Assembly (NCBI RefSeq): GCF_030323145.1
Contig: NZ_CP100470.1
Coordinates: 682,001 to 746,000 of the forward strand
Direction: 5' to 3'
Length of the DNA: 64,000 nt
Source: Mesorhizobium sp. C432A
Lineage (GTDB): Bacteria > Pseudomonadota > Alphaproteobacteria > Rhizobiales > Rhizobiaceae
In this document: one piece after another, positions 17,255-25,445 of the stretch
Layout of the letters: every line of letters starts with the position of its first letter
Position numbering within the stretch: the stretch's first letter is position 1
Made by a program: the position numbers and the translations under genes
The notes under the pieces: generated by a model
Told to the model about the DNA's origin: nothing
Databases searched by the model: none
The model's input: the letters and a program-made list of their open reading frames with translations, nothing else

Positions 17255-17367
17255 GATTTCTGTCCTCTCTCGAATAGTTCGCCCTGATTACCTCAGGCGT
17301 AATTGGTTTCGCTCTCGCTTGGGGTGAAAAGGCTCGTGTCAAAGCCACTCAACGAAGGAGACAGACC

Positions 17368-17730
17368 ATGACCGACCTCAACACGATCGCCCAGAACTAC
17401 ATCACCGCCTGGAACGAGGCCGATGCGGATCGCCGCGCCGAACTGCTCAAGGCCACCTTCACGGAAGACGTCAGCTACCGCGATCCGCTGATGCAAGGCG
17501 ACGGCCATGCCGGCGTAGCCAAGCTGATCGACGGTGTACAGCAGCGCTTCGCCGGCTTCCGGTTCTCGCTGAACGGCCAGCCGGACGGGTTTGGCGACCG
17601 CATCCGCTTCTCGTGGAATCTTGGGCCGGAAGGCGTGCCGTCGGTTATCGAAGGCACCGATATCGGTGTTATCGAGAACGGCCGTCTGAAGAGCGTCACC
17701 GGGTTTCTCGACAAGGTGTCGGCGCAGTGA
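17368..17730 (+). CDS. SnoaL/NTF2-like small protein
   Basis: 120 aa with the cone-shaped NTF2-like pattern: an N-terminal helix (IAQNYITAWNEADADRRAELL), FTEDVSYRDPLMQGDGHAGVAKLIDGV and alternating strands to the end (RIRFSWNLGP, GTDIGVIENGRLKSVTGF). An AAGGAGACAGACC site precedes the ATG. The fold binds small hydrophobic ligands or works as an isomerase/cyclase, but the sequence does not show a specific activity. It is inserted on the opposite strand between xylA and xylB. Confidence 0.75.
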   Translation: MTDLNTIAQNYITAWNEADADRRAELLKATFTEDVSYRDPLMQGDGHAGVAKLIDGVQQRFAGFRFSLNGQPDGFGDRIRFSWNLGPEGVPSVIEGTDIGVIENGRLKSVTGFLDKVSAQ

Positions 17731-17743
17731 TCGATTAAGGGTG

Positions 17744-17916
17744 GCGCGAGACACCCCCCTCTGCCCTGCCGGGCATCTCCCCCGCAAGGGGGGAGATTGG
17801 CTGGCATCCACGCCTTCGCTAATCACCCACCTTACAAGACTGGCATACCCGCCGACGCTGCCGATCTCCCCCCTTGCGGGGGAGATGCCCGGCAGGGCAG
17901 AGGGGGTGCCTCGCGC
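17744..17916. repeat. long inverted-repeat element (RIME-like) between convergent genes
   Basis: The left arm (17744-17796) and right arm (17862-17916) are near-perfect inverted copies of about 52 bp, both built from GC-rich blocks (CCCTGCCGGGCATCTCCCCC and its complement), separated by about 65 bp. It fills the gap between the SnoaL-like gene and xylB, which end toward each other, and could serve as a two-way transcript end. Confidence 0.8.
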
Positions 17917-17920
17917 TCAC

Positions 17921-19375
17921 TCACGCCATGGCGCCCTTGATCGCCGGATACAGCGCCCGGTAGCGCTGATAGGCATCGGCATACGCCCCGCCAAGCGGGA
18001 CATCCGGTTCGATCGTCGCATCCGTCCTCGGCGCCGTACACACCGCCAGCGGATCGGCTCCGATTGCAGCGATCAGCCCAAGCCTTGCCGCCCCAAACGC
18101 CGCGCCGAAATCGCCGTCGGCCGGAATGTCCACCGGCACCTGCAGCGCCGTGGCGATCGCCTTCAGCCAGTAGCGCGAGCGCGAGCCGCCGCCGATCGCC
18201 GTCACCCGCGTCAAGATCGTGCCCGCCGTCTTCAAGGCTTCGAGACTGTCTCGGAAGGCGAAGGCGACGCCTTCTAGCACGGCCTGCGTCAGCACTGCGC
18301 GGCCGGATTCATGCGCCAGTCCGGTGAAGGACCCACGAATGGCGGAATCATTGTGCGGCGTGCGCTCGCCCGAGAGATAGGGCAGGAACGACACCCCGCT
18401 CGGCGCTTTCAGCACATCGCCAAGTTCGGCGGTCAATTCGCCGGCCTTCTTGCCTGAAATCTCCGACAGCCAGTTCAGCGAGTCGGTCGCAGACAGGATG
18501 ACCCCCATCTGGTGCCAAGTGTTGGGCAGGGCATGGCAGAAGGTGTGGACCGCACTTGCCGGATTGGGCAGGTAGGAAGCGTTGGCGGCAAACAGCACGC
18601 CAGATGTGCCCAGCGACACAAAAGCGTGGCCGGCGCCGACCGTGCCCATGCCGCAGGCCGAAGCAGCATTGTCGCCGGCGCCGCCGGCAACCGGGGTGCC
18701 CGATGCTATGCCCCAGCTGGCGGCCAGTTCGGCGCGCAAGGCTCCGGCCTTCTCCGTGCCTTCGACCAGCGACGGCATCTGCCTTTCGTCGAGCGATGTC
18801 GCCGCAAGCAACTCGGGGGACCAGCGCCGTTTGCCGACATCGAGCCAGGAGGTGCCGGCCGAGTCGGACATTTCTGAGATATGCTCGCCGGTCAGCCACA
18901 GCCGCAGGAAATCCTTCGGCAAAAGCACCTTCGCCACTTTGGCGAAGACGGAGGGCTCATTGTTCTTCACCCAGGCGAGTTTCGGCGCCGTGAAGCCGGG
19001 GAAGACGATATTCCCGGTGAGTTGGCGAAAGCGCGGGTCGGCATCGAGCGCCGCGGCCTCAGCGTGGCTGCGCGTATCATTCCACAGAATGCAGGGGCGC
19101 AGCACCTGGTCGCCGGCATCGAGCAAGGTGGCGCCATGCATATGGCCGGAAAGGCCGATGCCCTTGACCGCGGCAAGCTCTTTCGGGTGCGAGGCTTTCA
19201 GCTCGGCAATGGCCGTCTCGCAGGCGCGGATCCAGTCCGTGGGGTTTTGTTCGGACCAGCCGGGATGCGGCCGCGATACGTCAAGCGAAGCATGGCCGGA
19301 GCCGATGATCTTCTGCCCGGCATCGATCAACAGCGCCTTGACGCCCGACGTGCCGAGATCGAGGCCGAGATACAT
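17921..19375 (-). CDS. xylB: xylulokinase
   Basis: 484 aa, FGGY family. N-terminal MYLGLDLGTSGVKALLID gives the phosphate-binding strand; HPGWSEQNPTDWI, GLSGHMHGATLLD (about 80) and CILWNDTRS follow; the C-terminal domain has GGAGDNAASACGMG, LSGERTPHND and IGGGSRSRYWLK. It phosphorylates D-xylulose to xylulose 5-phosphate. The ATG has GGGAGG six nt upstream. A perfect inverted repeat 22 bp upstream of the start may be the binding site of the xylose regulator, which is not in the window. Confidence 0.95.
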   Translation of the reverse strand: MYLGLDLGTSGVKALLIDAGQKIIGSGHASLDVSRPHPGWSEQNPTDWIRACETAIAELKASHPKELAAVKGIGLSGHMHGATLLDAGDQVLRPCILWNDTRSHAEAAALDADPRFRQLTGNIVFPGFTAPKLAWVKNNEPSVFAKVAKVLLPKDFLRLWLTGEHISEMSDSAGTSWLDVGKRRWSPELLAATSLDERQMPSLVEGTEKAGALRAELAASWGIASGTPVAGGAGDNAASACGMGTVGAGHAFVSLGTSGVLFAANASYLPNPASAVHTFCHALPNTWHQMGVILSATDSLNWLSEISGKKAGELTAELGDVLKAPSGVSFLPYLSGERTPHNDSAIRGSFTGLAHESGRAVLTQAVLEGVAFAFRDSLEALKTAGTILTRVTAIGGGSRSRYWLKAIATALQVPVDIPADGDFGAAFGAARLGLIAAIGADPLAVCTAPRTDATIEPDVPLGGAYADAYQRYRALYPAIKGAMA

Positions 19376-19396
19376 GCATTCCTCCCATTGCCATTA

Positions 19397-19419
19397 ATTT
19401 TTTCGGGTCTCGAAAAAAT
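19397..19419. promoter_or_regulatory. inverted repeat upstream of xylB
   Basis: Arms ATTTTTTCG and CGAAAAAAT with a 5-nt spacer (GGTCT) form a perfect 9-bp dyad 22 bp before the xylB start and 38 bp after the preceding stop. It could be an operator for a xylose-responsive regulator or a hairpin between the two transcripts. Confidence 0.5.
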
Positions 19420-19456
19420 CTGGCTTGCCATTTTTTAAAACAAGATCCGCCGCGGG

Positions 19457-20782
19457 TCAATTCTCTGACAAATTGGCGGCGCGTTGCGAAAACAGCGCCG
19501 AAAGCGGACTGTCCGGCCGGGCCAGTGCGCGCTCGGCCGTCAACGCCCGGGCAAGCGCTGGGTCACCGGCGCGCAACGCCGCCTCGATCAGCGTGAGATC
19601 AATCACATCGCGCTGGGCGTGGCTGCCGCCAAAGCGATGGGCAATGGCGCGGATCGGTCGAATCAGGCGCACCGCTTCGCTGTAATTGCCCTCGCCGAAT
19701 GCCTTGATGCCTTCCGTCAGTGGCTGGCCGACATCCCGGGTAAAGGCGGCGTTGTCGTCGCTGCCGCGCATCGCCTCGTGCTGGGCTTCGAGCAAGATCT
19801 TGGCCGGCCCTTCCAGCCCGGTGCCGACAAATGCCATCATCGCATGCGCATCGTTGAAGGCGTAATTGCCGGCTCCAGCCTTCGGCGCCCAGTTGGCAGC
19901 GAGCGCTGCCCAGCGGTCGCCGACATCGGCACCGCCGAGATAAAGCCGCCACAGGATCGCGGAGGCGTCGACCATGTTCAGCGCCAGCGTCGAACGCTCG
20001 CCATAGATCGGCCCGTCATAGAGTTTGAGCACCTCATCGGTCTCGCCGAGATCGTAGTGGAACAGCGCGAGATGCCACCAATTATGCACCTGCAGGAAGC
20101 TTTCTTTGGTCCACGCCTCGGGGTTGGCGCGCATCCAGGCGATGCCGTCCCGTTGCCGGCTCTGCATCTCCATGACATGGGCGACCGCATGCTGCGCCCA
20201 GCCGTCTCGCGGCTCGATCTCGATCGCCTGTCGGCCGAAACTTTCGGCTCTGATATAGTCGCCCATCTCCTCCAGACCGAAGGCCTGCATACCGAGAATG
20301 GCGTGGTAACCTGGCATGCCGCTCTGCCAGGACGGCAGCGCGCGGCCGATACGGTCGCGCAGCATGCGGGCATTGCCGGTGAAGAAGTCGATCTGGTGGC
20401 CGACCTGCAACGCCACCGCGTCGAGCGGGTTGTCGATGGCGATATCTTCGAGCAGGCGCGCGGCGTCATGCCAGCGTCCCGCGGCAAGGTGGCCAAGGGC
20501 CGCCACATGCGCCTGTTCGCGCGGCGTCGCGGCAAGCGGCAGTGCCGCAGCATGGCATGCCTGGGCGACCGCCGTTGCCTCGCGTTCGGTGGCGAGGCCG
20601 AACAGATACCCCTTGAAGACATGCGCCATGACGAAACCGGGATCCGCCGATATGGCGCGGTCAACGGAGCCGACCGGGTCGCCGACGAAGCATTGCAATT
20701 CATGCACGGCCTGGCTGTAGGGTGAAAACCCGGCCTCGGTCGCGCCCGAAAACATTAGGCCGAATGGATCTCTTACTGCCAT
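19457..20782 (-). CDS. TPR protein of the TTC38 family
   Basis: 441 aa, entirely helical in appearance with TPR-like helix pairs (for example GFVMAHVFKGYLFGLATERE near 50 and EMGDYIRAESFGRQAIEIEPRDGW near 185). The order of segments such as QVHNWWHLALFHYDLGE (about 230) and FNDAHAMMAF matches TTC38-like proteins as I know them. No signal peptide is visible, so it is cytoplasmic. The role is unknown. It is upstream of xylB on the same strand with an 81-bp gap. Confidence 0.75.
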   Translation of the reverse strand: MAVRDPFGLMFSGATEAGFSPYSQAVHELQCFVGDPVGSVDRAISADPGFVMAHVFKGYLFGLATEREATAVAQACHAAALPLAATPREQAHVAALGHLAAGRWHDAARLLEDIAIDNPLDAVALQVGHQIDFFTGNARMLRDRIGRALPSWQSGMPGYHAILGMQAFGLEEMGDYIRAESFGRQAIEIEPRDGWAQHAVAHVMEMQSRQRDGIAWMRANPEAWTKESFLQVHNWWHLALFHYDLGETDEVLKLYDGPIYGERSTLALNMVDASAILWRLYLGGADVGDRWAALAANWAPKAGAGNYAFNDAHAMMAFVGTGLEGPAKILLEAQHEAMRGSDDNAAFTRDVGQPLTEGIKAFGEGNYSEAVRLIRPIRAIAHRFGGSHAQRDVIDLTLIEAALRAGDPALARALTAERALARPDSPLSALFSQRAANLSEN

Positions 20783-20806
20783 ATCGGCCCTGATGCTCCG
20801 CAGTTC

Positions 20807-21430
20807 CTAATTGCCCGAGCGCATCGCCACCGTGGCGATGCCGGCGCCGACCAGCAGCGTGCCGCCGGTGCGGTTGAAGATGCGGATCGCCTTGGGGTTG
20901 CGTACTACGTTGCGGGCGCGCGCCGCGATCAGCGCGTAGCCGAAGGCATTGGCGAAGGCGAGCGCCAGGAAGGTCGCTTCGAAGATCAGCATCTGTGTCC
21001 AGAAATCGGCTTCCCGGTTGAGGAACTGCGGCAGGAAGGCGACGAAGAAGGTGATGCTCTTCGGGTTGAGTGCGGTGACCAGCCAGGCGTGCGCCATCAT
21101 CTTGGCGGCCGAGACGGCATCTGTGCGTGGTTCGGCTTTGAGCGCGCCGCCGGCGCGAAACAGTTTTACCCCGAGATAGATCAGATAGCAGGCGCCGATC
21201 AGCTTCAGAATGGTGAACACGGTCGCCGACGCGGCCAGCAGCGCGCCGATGCCCAGCATCGACAGGGTCATGGCGGTGAAGTCGCCCAGCGCCACGCCGA
21301 CGGCCATCGGCAAGGCAGTGCGCCAGCCCTGGCCCAGCGCATAGGACACGACCAGAAGAATGGTCGGGCCCGGAATGATGAGCAGGACGGTGGAGGCGGC
21401 GGCGAAGGCGGCCCAGTTTTCGAACGACAT
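20807..21430 (-). CDS. LysE/RhtB-family amino-acid exporter
   Basis: 207 aa from ATG 21430; the open frame extends upstream across the divergent gene but only this start gives the family N-terminus (WAAFAAASTVLLIIPGPTILLVVSYAL). Six hydrophobic segments are visible. The family sequence GACYLIYLGVKLFRAG (about 65-80) and ALNPKSITFFVAFLPQF (about 115-131) are clear. It is an inner-membrane exporter, probably of amino acids such as homoserine, threonine or lysine; the substrate cannot be read from the sequence. Divergent from the L,D-transpeptidase gene. Confidence 0.9.
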   Translation of the reverse strand: MSFENWAAFAAASTVLLIIPGPTILLVVSYALGQGWRTALPMAVGVALGDFTAMTLSMLGIGALLAASATVFTILKLIGACYLIYLGVKLFRAGGALKAEPRTDAVSAAKMMAHAWLVTALNPKSITFFVAFLPQFLNREADFWTQMLIFEATFLALAFANAFGYALIAARARNVVRNPKAIRIFNRTGGTLLVGAGIATVAMRSGN

Positions 21431-21659
21431 CTTTGTCTCCTTGAGCGCAAAGAAAAGGATAAATCCTCGTGTGCGGAGGAATGTAAAGAGCCCTCTCCCA
21501 AAAATGCACGGCGGACCATTTCGCCAGATCGCTGCGGCTATTGGCGGCACAGGCTTAAGACCGGTCGTTGGGCCTTCACCCTTTTTCAACCATGTTTGGC
21601 GAAACTGCCTGCTATCCGGCCGGACCGTGTTTCCCGCCGACAGCGTAGGGTTTGGGTGC

Positions 21660-22427
21660 ATGCGTGAGTTGCCGCAGAATGTGACGCCGCCAGCAAATGG
21701 CGACGCAAACGAGACCGAACATCTCTATTCCCGCCGCTTCGTCCTGTCAGGGGCCGGCGCCATGACGCTGCTCGGCATGGCCGGCTGCAGCACTTCGACG
21801 CTCGAGCTGCCGCAATTCCAGCTGGATGACACGGTCACCGGCTCGGTGCGGCCGATCCGTCCGGCGATCAGCGTCGACAAGAACGTCACCGGCCCCGATG
21901 TCATGTACGCTTCGCTCAACGATGGCGGCTTCGAAGTGCCGGCGGTGCCCTATCAGAAGGTCAAGCCGGAGTTCCGCCGCCAGATCGTCGTCAACGAGAC
22001 CGGCGAGGCGCCCGGCACCATTGTCGTCCATCTGCAGGAGCGAAAGCTCTATCTGGTGCAGGAGGGCGGCGACGCCATCCGCTACGGCGTCGGCATCGGC
22101 AAGGACGGCTTCCGCTGGTCCGGCCGCGCCAACATCCAGTACGGCAAGGAATGGCCGACCTGGACGCCGCCGCCGGAGATGATCCAGCGCAAGCCGGAAC
22201 TGGTGAAGTGGCAAAACGGCCAGCCCGGTGGCCTCACCAACCCGCTCGGCGCACGCGCTCTTTACATCTACCAGGACGGCAAGGACACCGGCTACCGCAT
22301 ACACGGTTCGCCGGAATGGGCGAGCATCGGCCAGGCGATGTCGTCGGGCTGCGTGCGCCTGATCAACCAGGATATCATCGACCTCTACAGCCGCGTTTCC
22401 AAGAAGAACCCGGTCGTGGTCGTCTGA
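21660..22427 (+). CDS. exported L,D-transpeptidase (YkuD family)
   Basis: 255 aa from ATG 21660. The N-terminus has a twin-arginine-like SRRFVLSGAGAMTLLGMAGCS, which reads as a Tat or lipoprotein signal with Cys about 43. The YkuD domain occupies the C-terminal half, with IVVHLQERKLYLV, and the catalytic segment IHGS ... SSGCVRL (H about 215, C about 231). Such enzymes form 3-3 peptidoglycan cross-links or attach proteins to peptidoglycan in the periplasm. The open frame extends upstream to 21360, overlapping the divergent LysE gene, so the inner start is preferred. Confidence 0.9.
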   Translation: MRELPQNVTPPANGDANETEHLYSRRFVLSGAGAMTLLGMAGCSTSTLELPQFQLDDTVTGSVRPIRPAISVDKNVTGPDVMYASLNDGGFEVPAVPYQKVKPEFRRQIVVNETGEAPGTIVVHLQERKLYLVQEGGDAIRYGVGIGKDGFRWSGRANIQYGKEWPTWTPPPEMIQRKPELVKWQNGQPGGLTNPLGARALYIYQDGKDTGYRIHGSPEWASIGQAMSSGCVRLINQDIIDLYSRVSKKNPVVVV

Positions 22428-22526
22428 TCCTGTGCGGCGGTTTGGCGCCGCTGGAAACTCCCGTTGCGCGATGCGGCAAGCTAGGCCAAGGTGCCTTGAA
22501 AACCACAGCGCCGGGAGAGATCGAGC

Positions 22527-23693
22527 ATGGCTGGAACGTTTGTCATCGCACAGGGCGGCGGCCCGACCGCCGTCATCAACCAGACGGTTGTCGGGGCCAC
22601 GCTGGAAGTCCGCAAGCGCCATCCCGGCGCCAAGGTGCTGGGCTCGCTCCACGGCGTGCGCGGCATTCGTGACGGCAACTATGTCGACCTCTCCGCCATC
22701 CCCGAGGACCGGCTGCGGCTGATCGCCGGCACGCCGAGTGCCGCGCTCGGCTCGACACGCGACAAGCCCGACGCTGCCTATTGCGAAGTCATCCTCAACG
22801 GGTTGAAGAAGGCCGGCGCCGACGCTTTCATCTACATCGGTGGCAACGACACGTCGGGCACGCAGCAGATCCTGACCGACGCCGCCGGCGGCAGCATCGC
22901 TTTCGTCCATGCGCCAAAAACCATCGACAACGACCTCGAGGAAAACGACCACACGCCGGGCTTCATCTCGGCGGCCGAATTCGTCGCCGGCGCCTTCCTG
23001 TCCGTCGATCTCGATTTCCGCGCATTGCCCGGCATCTATGTCGGCATCGTCATGGGCCGGCATGCCGGCTTCCTCACCGCGGCGGCTGCAGCCTGGCAGC
23101 TCGATCCCGACAGCGGCCCGCATCTGGTCTACGTGCCGGAACGGCCATTCTCCGCCGCCGGTTTCATCGACGACGTGCGCGCCACGCTCGACCGCCACAA
23201 GCGCTGCATCGTCGCCGTCTCCGAAGGTGTCAGCACCGCCGACGGCAAGGCGCTGGTCGAAAGCCTGGTGCCGCCGGACAAGCTCGAGCGCGACGCGCAT
23301 GGCAACGTCAAACTGTCGGGCAGCGACCTGCCGTCAGCTCTGGAACGTGCGCTCGCCGAAGGCCTGCCGGGCAAGCGCGCCCGCGTCGATGCGCTTGGCT
23401 ACATGCCGCGCGGCTATGTCGGCTCGATCAGTGCCGTCGACGCGCAGGAGGCTTTCGACGCCGGCGCCTTCGCGGTTGCCGTTGCCGGCGAAGGCGGTGG
23501 CTCGGTGGCGCTGCAATATGACGGCACGAAAACCTTGCTGAAGAAGGTGCCGCTGAAGAACGTCGCCGGCAAGACGCGCCATATGCCCGACGATTTCATG
23601 AAGCCCGATGTCAACCAGCTGTCGGAAGCGGGCATGGCTTACCTGAAGCGGCTGGTGCCGGAAAAATACAAGGTGGGAAAGCCCTTCGTCTGA
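22527..23693 (+). CDS. 6-phosphofructokinase, PPi-dependent type
   Basis: 388 aa, phosphofructokinase fold: N-terminal FVIAQGGGPTAVINQT for donor binding, IYIGGNDTSGT (about 105), the catalytic segment PKTIDNDLEENDHTPGF (about 130-146) and a GIVMGRHAGFLT motif (about 180). An acidic residue after the GG(N) (GGND) rather than GGDG of ATP enzymes fits diphosphate as phosphoryl donor. The reaction interconverts fructose 6-phosphate and fructose 1,6-bisphosphate. GGGAGAG precedes the ATG. Its TGA overlaps the ATG of the MBL hydrolase (TGATG), so the two are translationally coupled. Confidence 0.85.
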   Translation: MAGTFVIAQGGGPTAVINQTVVGATLEVRKRHPGAKVLGSLHGVRGIRDGNYVDLSAIPEDRLRLIAGTPSAALGSTRDKPDAAYCEVILNGLKKAGADAFIYIGGNDTSGTQQILTDAAGGSIAFVHAPKTIDNDLEENDHTPGFISAAEFVAGAFLSVDLDFRALPGIYVGIVMGRHAGFLTAAAAAWQLDPDSGPHLVYVPERPFSAAGFIDDVRATLDRHKRCIVAVSEGVSTADGKALVESLVPPDKLERDAHGNVKLSGSDLPSALERALAEGLPGKRARVDALGYMPRGYVGSISAVDAQEAFDAGAFAVAVAGEGGGSVALQYDGTKTLLKKVPLKNVAGKTRHMPDDFMKPDVNQLSEAGMAYLKRLVPEKYKVGKPFV

Positions 23694-24457
23694 TGGGCGG
23701 CCGTTTTGGCGGCACCCGTTTTGGTGGCGAGCGCGTTGTCGGCGACTGGTTCGGCAAGACGATCATCGACGACCGCACGACGATGCTGACCGAGCCGTTC
23801 GTGCATGATTTCGTGCGCGCCAACATCTGGCATTTCAGGGGACGCGACGCCGACCTGCTGGTCGACACCGGCATGGGCATCTGCCCGCTGGCGCCTGAGA
23901 TCGACACGCCCGAGGGCAAGCCGCTCATCGTTGTCGCCACCCACATCCATCTCGACCATGTCGGCTCGCTGCACGAGTTTCCGCTGCGCGCCGGGCCGCG
24001 GCACAGTGCCGAGCATTTCGAGACCATGAACGATCAGGTGACCTACGCCTACATGTTTTGTAATCTCGACGGCGCCGTTTCGAAATTGCCGGCGCCGGGC
24101 TGGACGGCGGCCGACTACAAGATTCCGCCGGCGCCGCTGACGCGCACGCTGGACGAGGGCGACATCGTCGACCTCGGCGACCGGCAGTTCCGCGTCCTGC
24201 ATCTGCCCGGACATTCGCCGGATTCGATCGCTTTGTTCGACGAGGCAGACGGCCTGTTCTTTGCCGGCGACGCCATCTACGATTCCACGCTGATCGACGA
24301 CCTGCCGGATTCCTCCCGGCCTGATTATCGCCGTACCATGCAGCGGCTCCTTGACCTGCCTGTTCGCCTCGGCCATGGCGGCCATGGGCCGAGCTTCGAC
24401 GGCAACCGGATGCGCGAGATCGCCACAGCCTATCTCAGGCGCACCGGAGGCCTCTGA
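23693..24457 (+). CDS. MBL-fold metallo-hydrolase
   Basis: 254 aa. Metallo-beta-lactamase metal motifs are complete: THIHLDHVGS (about 83), HLPGHSPDSIALFD (about 170), AGDAIYDST (about 200) and a late LGHGGHGPSF (about 225). The start overlaps the phosphofructokinase stop. Families of this type include hydroxyacyl-glutathione hydrolases and lactonases; no more exact substrate can be given. Coupling suggests a role near glycolysis, for example detoxifying a side product, but that is inference. Confidence 0.85.
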   Translation: MGGRFGGTRFGGERVVGDWFGKTIIDDRTTMLTEPFVHDFVRANIWHFRGRDADLLVDTGMGICPLAPEIDTPEGKPLIVVATHIHLDHVGSLHEFPLRAGPRHSAEHFETMNDQVTYAYMFCNLDGAVSKLPAPGWTAADYKIPPAPLTRTLDEGDIVDLGDRQFRVLHLPGHSPDSIALFDEADGLFFAGDAIYDSTLIDDLPDSSRPDYRRTMQRLLDLPVRLGHGGHGPSFDGNRMREIATAYLRRTGGL

Positions 24458-24703
24458 CGACATTGGGATTGGAACCAGCGTGGCGCCGTGGTCGAGCGCG
24501 TCAATCCGGACAAGGCAGCTGCCAATGCCGGCCTGCAGCCGGGCGACGTCATCGTCGCCGTCGACCGGTCGCCCGTGCGGGATGCGCGGCAAGCCAACCA
24601 GGCGATCGCCGAGGCCGGCAGATCGGGCCGGAAGTCGGTGCTGCTTTTGGTCGACCGGGGCGACGCGCAAATCTTCGTCGCCGTACCCTTCGCCGCCGGT
24701 TGA
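24458..24703 (+). pseudogene. C-terminal PDZ remnant of a DegP/Do-like protease
   Basis: Directly after the MBL stop codon an open frame encodes QRGAVVERVNPDKAAANAGL, QPGDVIVAVDRSPV and, near the end, RKSVLLLVDRGDAQIFVAV. This closely matches the second PDZ domain and the end of DegP/Do-like serine proteases. No protease domain precedes it and no good start exists (GTG 24488 would give 71 aa without an obvious ribosome site). It is best read as a truncated remnant left by deletion; a translated stand-alone PDZ protein is possible but unlikely. Confidence 0.65.
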
Positions 24704-24833
24704 GACATCATGGCAGGCTCGCCGGACCACCGACAGGCCTGCCGCACGGCCGCCAAAATTCCTGTTGCCCGCCGCGACATCTTCGAGAACATTACGGCAG
24801 GCCGGCAATGGCCTGCTAAAAACGGACAGTCCG

Positions 24834-25445
24834 ATGGTCACTCGCGGTTTTTCCTCCGGTCGAAAGCCTCCGACGGAGACCGATGCGCGCATTCCGCCCG
24901 GTCAGTATCTCGAACAGGGCTTTCCGGTGCTGTCGGCGGGGCCGACGCCGCGCGTGCGCACCGAGGACTGGTCGTTCACGCTCAAGCACGGGCCGCGCCC
25001 GATCAAGAAATGGAACTGGGCCGAGTTCAACGCGCTGCCCTTGACCAAGATGACGCGCGACATCCATTGCGTTACCGCCTGGACCAAGTTCGATACCGCC
25101 TGGCAAGGCGTGCTGGTCGACGACATCCTTGCCGATGCAGGCATCGAAGCGCCGACCGGCTTCCTGCTGGCGCATGGCTATGACGGCTATACCACCAACG
25201 TGCCGGCCAAGGATCTCACCGCGGGGAAGGCGATGGTGGCGCTGCTTTATGAAGGCAAGCCAATCACTGCCGACCATGGCGGCCCGGCGCGGCTCCTGGT
25301 GCCGCATCTCTATTTCTGGAAATCGGCCAAATGGCTGAACGGGCTGCAGTTCACCGAGCGCGACGAGCCGGGCTTCTGGGAATTGCGCGGTTATCACATC
25401 TATGGCGACCCGTGGCGCGAGCAGCGCTATAGCGGCGATCCATGA
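24834..25445 (+). CDS. sulfite-oxidase-like molybdopterin oxidoreductase
   Basis: 203 aa from ATG 24834. It shows the Mo-domain pattern of the YedY/SUOX family: WNWAEFNALPL, then DIHCVTAWTKFD with the Mo-ligating Cys (C79), and the C-terminal RLLVPHLYFWKSAKWLNGL. No Tat signal is present, so it is a cytoplasmic relative and not MsrP itself. It ends in an ATGA overlap with a flavin reductase gene, which is probably its electron partner. The substrate (sulfite, sulfoxide or N-oxide) cannot be read. Confidence 0.85.
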   Translation: MVTRGFSSGRKPPTETDARIPPGQYLEQGFPVLSAGPTPRVRTEDWSFTLKHGPRPIKKWNWAEFNALPLTKMTRDIHCVTAWTKFDTAWQGVLVDDILADAGIEAPTGFLLAHGYDGYTTNVPAKDLTAGKAMVALLYEGKPITADHGGPARLLVPHLYFWKSAKWLNGLQFTERDEPGFWELRGYHIYGDPWREQRYSGDP

